From an uncultured Verrucomicrobiota bacterium (GTDB taxonomy: Bacteria > Verrucomicrobiota > Verrucomicrobiae > Opitutales > Opitutaceae), in NCBI GenBank assembly GCA_946482165.1, contig CAMLQS010000314.1:1-6043 (forward strand): a stretch of DNA of 6,043 nt, given 5' to 3'. The notes beneath the pieces were generated by a model. The model was not told the origin of the DNA. It did not search any database and worked only from the letters and a program-made list of their open reading frames with translations. Below are positions 4,749 to 6,043 of the stretch, piece by piece. The translations under genes and the position numbers were made by a program. The first letter of the stretch is position 1, and the number at the start of each line of letters is the position of its first letter.

Positions 4749-5666
4749 ATGAACAAGTTTTCCTTACTACATGGTCGTTCCCGTCACCTGCGGAGCTTGA
4801 TGGGACTGTTGGTGATCTCGTCCGTCCCGCTTTTTGCGCAAAGCGGAGGCTCCACCTCAAGCGGAGGAAGCGCCTCCAGCGGGGCCGGCGGCACCGCCAC
4901 CAGCGGAACCAGCCAGGCCGATCAGGATCTCGACGCGGCGCGGCGAGCCGCGGGCGGCGATTCTTCCACCTCGGGAAACTCGGGCGCCGACGCAGGCATC
5001 GGGGCGCGTCCGAACGACGCCACCGGCGATGCCGTGGACCGCAGCCGCCAGCGCAATCTTCCTGGCGCGCGTCCAGGCGACGCTCCCTCGCAGCGCCCGG
5101 GTGGCCCCGCGGTCGCGCAGCCCGGTCCCGCCGTCACGGACCCCGATCAGACGGGCGCGGGCACTTCGGCTGGATCTCGTCCCGGCGCCGGTCTTGGCGG
5201 GATGCCTTCGGACGGCGCATCCACGACCAACGGTGCGATAACGACCAACGGAGGGACCGACCCGAACGCCGTCCAACGCGATTCGCGCACCACGGCGCGC
5301 ATGATAGGCGAAACCAGTTTCGCCTACCGCGACCGGGCGATGCAGATGGTCGAAGGCGAGTTGTCCAGCGGCACGGCCCTGGGCTCCTCGATTTTGCAGG
5401 GCACGGAAAGCCTTTCCGGGACCGCCCGCTCTCGCGTGAACGACAGCATGACCCGCGCGAACGAGGCTCGCACGGAGCTCGCCAAGGCGATCTCGCGGGC
5501 GCGCTCCGCCAACGAGAGCCGCTGGAACGAAAGTCGCTCGGAGGTGGCCGAACGTTATGAGGCCTACTCGAAGTCGCTCGAGGATGCGCGCGCCGCGGCC
5601 GTGGAGGCGGGAATCCAGCTGCCCGGCGGGATCGCCACGACTGCGCCGGTGTCGGCCCCGCAGTGA
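4749..5666 (+). CDS. Exported low-complexity protein with C-terminal helical region, unknown function
   Basis: No family recognised. The 305 residues start with a Sec-type signal peptide: a basic n-region (residues 1-16, several Arg and His), a hydrophobic core (LMGLLVISSVPLF, 17-29) and a likely cut after Ala30 (LFA|QS). There is no lipobox Cys, so it should be periplasmic or secreted rather than lipidated. Residues 31-175 are low complexity, rich in Gly, Ser, Thr, Ala and Pro (GGSTSSGGSASSG; later TTNGAITTNGGT), probably disordered. Residues about 176-290 are charged and Ala-rich with no Pro until the end, likely long helices (RVNDSMTRANEARTELAKAI, SEVAERYEAYSKSLEDARAAAVEAG). The protein has no Cys. 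The frame stays open upstream to 4521, but the Met at 4749 starts the signal peptide and is preceded by the C-rich leader CCCCAACCCCTTTGCTC. A surface, matrix or spacer role is possible but unsupported. A good terminator follows. Confidence 0.85.
   Translation: MNKFSLLHGRSRHLRSLMGLLVISSVPLFAQSGGSTSSGGSASSGAGGTATSGTSQADQDLDAARRAAGGDSSTSGNSGADAGIGARPNDATGDAVDRSRQRNLPGARPGDAPSQRPGGPAVAQPGPAVTDPDQTGAGTSAGSRPGAGLGGMPSDGASTTNGAITTNGGTDPNAVQRDSRTTARMIGETSFAYRDRAMQMVEGELSSGTALGSSILQGTESLSGTARSRVNDSMTRANEARTELAKAISRARSANESRWNESRSEVAERYEAYSKSLEDARAAAVEAGIQLPGGIATTAPVSAPQ
5305..5326. repeat. Perfect 10-bp inverted repeat inside the exported-protein gene
   Basis: TAGGCGAAAC (5305-5314) and GTTTCGCCTA (5317-5326) are exact reverse complements around CA. 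It lies within codons 186-193 of the exported protein (IGETSFAY). It could be a chance dyad, a protein-binding site or an mRNA hairpin; no T-run follows, so it is not a terminator. Confidence 0.45.
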
Positions 5667-5696
5667 CGCGTTCCTGAATTTTGGTTTGGTTGGTCC

Positions 5697-5736
5697 GTCC
5701 GCTCCGGCTGGTTGCCGGGGCGGACTTTTCGTTTTT
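5697..5736 (+). terminator. Rho-independent terminator after the exported-protein gene
   Basis: An 11-bp stem, GTCCGCTCCGG (5697-5707) / CCGGGGCGGAC (5715-5725) with one G-T wobble, closes a 7-nt loop and is followed at once by TTTTCGTTTTT (5726-5736). It lies 30 bp after the stop codon and is the clearest terminator in the window. Confidence 0.9.
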
Positions 5737-5770
5737 CGGAGGCTTGAAATCCGGCTAGCGGCGAATGCGC

Positions 5771-5794
5771 ATCCGATATTCGGATACGTATCGG
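5771..5794. promoter_or_regulatory. Overlapping dyads, operator-like
   Basis: ATCCGA (5771-5776) pairs with TCGGAT (5780-5785) around TAT. The overlapping CCGATA (5773-5778) pairs with TATCGG (5789-5794). The 8-bp palindrome ATACGTAT (5784-5791) sits between. The first two pairings are mutually exclusive because they share 5773-5776. Lower GC than its surroundings and dense symmetry suggest a protein-binding site or switching hairpin. Confidence 0.4.
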
Positions 5795-5797
5795 CCG

Positions 5798-5831
5798 GAC
5801 GGGGATCAATAAACAACGCCCAGTCCCCGTC
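5798..5831. repeat. Hairpin with 8-bp perfect arms and an 18-nt loop
   Basis: GACGGGGA (5798-5805) pairs with TCCCCGTC (5824-5831). The loop (5806-5823) is A-rich (TCAATAAACAAC), unlike the surrounding GC-rich DNA. The next hairpin starts 6 bp later and has the same loop length. Confidence 0.5.
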
Positions 5832-5858
5832 GCGTTCCCGCAGCCCCGTCGCTTTCCC
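5825..5858. repeat. 15-bp direct repeat, two copies, 19-bp period
   Basis: CCCCGTCGCGTTCCC (5825-5839) and CCCCGTCGCTTTCCC (5844-5858) differ at one base. The copies overlap the arms of the two neighbouring hairpins, so each could also pair with the other hairpin's partner arm. Two copies are too few for a CRISPR array. Confidence 0.55.
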
Positions 5859-5877
5859 ATCCCGGTCGGGGCTGCGG
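5838..5877. repeat. Hairpin with 11-bp perfect arms and an 18-nt loop
   Basis: CCGCAGCCCCG (5838-5848) and CGGGGCTGCGG (5867-5877) are exact reverse complements enclosing 5849-5866. It is the longest perfect pairing in the 3' tail. No T-run follows on the plus strand, and the minus-strand continuation is not T-rich either, so it is not a simple terminator. Confidence 0.6.
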
Positions 5878-5880
5878 CCT

Positions 5881-5932
5881 GCGAAGAGAGGGCCGGGCCG
5901 ATGCTCTGCCAACTCCGGCCCGACACCTTCGC
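5881..5932. repeat. Two-stem hairpin in the 3' tail
   Basis: Outer arms GCGAAG (5881-5886) / CTTCGC (5927-5932) enclose inner arms CGGGCCG (5894-5900) / CGGCCCG (5916-5922), separated by an asymmetric internal loop (7 nt and 4 nt) and capped by a 15-nt loop. The coaxial arrangement resembles a structured RNA domain more than a terminator. Confidence 0.45.
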
Positions 5933-5962
5933 CAAATAGACCGGGCGGGGGACCTGGGCCGG

Positions 5963-5983
5963 GGGCGCGGTTGCATAGCGCCC
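5963..5983. repeat. Short hairpin near the window end
   Basis: GGGCGC (5963-5968) pairs with GCGCCC (5978-5983) around a 9-nt loop (GGTTGCATA). A shorter GCG-AAAA-CGC dyad follows at 5988-5997. Six GC pairs are weak evidence in DNA of this composition. Confidence 0.3.
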
Positions 5984-6043
5984 GTACGCGAAAACGCACC
6001 CCCCCCGCGCCACGCCCCCCGGCGGGCCGCCCCCGCGCCCCCG

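Larger units (their letters stand above)
5737..6043. other. Non-coding, inverted-repeat-rich tail of the window
   Basis: From the stop at 5666 to the window end (377 bp) there is no convincing gene. Open frames on the minus strand run from about 6000 back into the exported-protein gene, but they are Arg/Pro/Gly-rich shadow frames. The stretch contains a dyad cluster (5771-5794), hairpins at 5798-5831, 5838-5877, 5881-5932 and 5963-5983, and C-homopolymer runs after 5998. No tRNA cloverleaf, named riboswitch core, SRP, RNase P or tmRNA signature was recognised. It may be a structured RNA or a long leader of a gene beyond the right edge. Confidence 0.5.

Noticed and set aside
5825..5858. Start of a CRISPR array
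   Set aside because: Only two imperfect 15-bp copies with a 4-bp gap; no spacer-length intervals and no cas gene.
4857..5999. 380-codon minus-strand frame opposite the exported-protein gene and 3' tail
   Set aside because: No recognisable motif, Arg/Gly/Ala-biased composition, runs through the terminator hairpin, and opposes a gene with a clear signal peptide. The overlapping 5564-6013 minus frame is rejected for the same reasons.
5938..6000. Possible tRNA or riboswitch fragment around GGTTGCATAGC
   Set aside because: No cloverleaf, no T-loop consensus and no acceptor pairing could be built; no riboswitch core motif was recognised.

Overview
The window is GC-rich bacterial chromosome. It most likely comes from a verrucomicrobial (Opitutaceae-like) organism. 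This is an inference from three things: an acetolactate synthase whose sequence reads like the plant/plastid type, start codons that almost all lack a Shine-Dalgarno sequence and follow C- or pyrimidine-rich leaders, and a cluster of small stress-type membrane proteins. A proteobacterium is the main alternative, because yqjD-yqjE-yqjK clusters are typical there. No rRNA, tRNA, insertion sequence, CRISPR array or phage structural gene was seen.

Layout. The left edge (1-1282, minus strand) holds the first 427 codons of ilvB, the catalytic subunit of acetolactate synthase, running off the window. A 205-bp divergent intergenic region (1283-1487) contains a perfect 14-bp inverted repeat. From 1488 every gene is on the plus strand. 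First comes a rhomboid-family intramembrane serine protease with a soluble C-terminal extension of about 185 residues. After a gap with several hairpins comes a run of small genes: a 53-aa DUF5670/lmo0937-like membrane peptide, an 81-aa two-helix membrane protein, a DUF883 (ElaB/YqjD-type) tail-anchored protein, a YqjE-type two-helix protein (Phage_holin_3_6 family), a YqjK-like basic protein overlapping yqjE by 4 bp, and a 57-aa DUF1328 (YtjA) membrane protein. Last is a 305-aa exported protein with a Gly/Ser/Pro-rich low-complexity half and a helical C-terminal half. It ends at a convincing rho-independent terminator (5697-5736).

The remaining 3' tail (5737-6043) has no credible gene. It carries a string of consecutive inverted repeats, including perfect 8-bp and 11-bp arms that each enclose 18 nt, so it could be a structured RNA, a long leader for a gene beyond the window, or a regulatory region.

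How the parts fit. ilvB is a housekeeping gene of branched-chain amino-acid synthesis, unrelated to the rest. The genes from 2825 to 4642 look like an envelope or general-stress module: in other bacteria DUF883/YqjE/YqjK, DUF1328 and DUF5670 proteins are small inner-membrane proteins, several linked to stationary phase or stress. The rhomboid and the exported protein flank this module, but no functional link is shown by the sequence. Nothing here is a clear new defence or mobile system. The most open questions are the structured 3' tail, the rhomboid's extra domain, the exported protein and the 31-bp hairpin upstream of ilvB.
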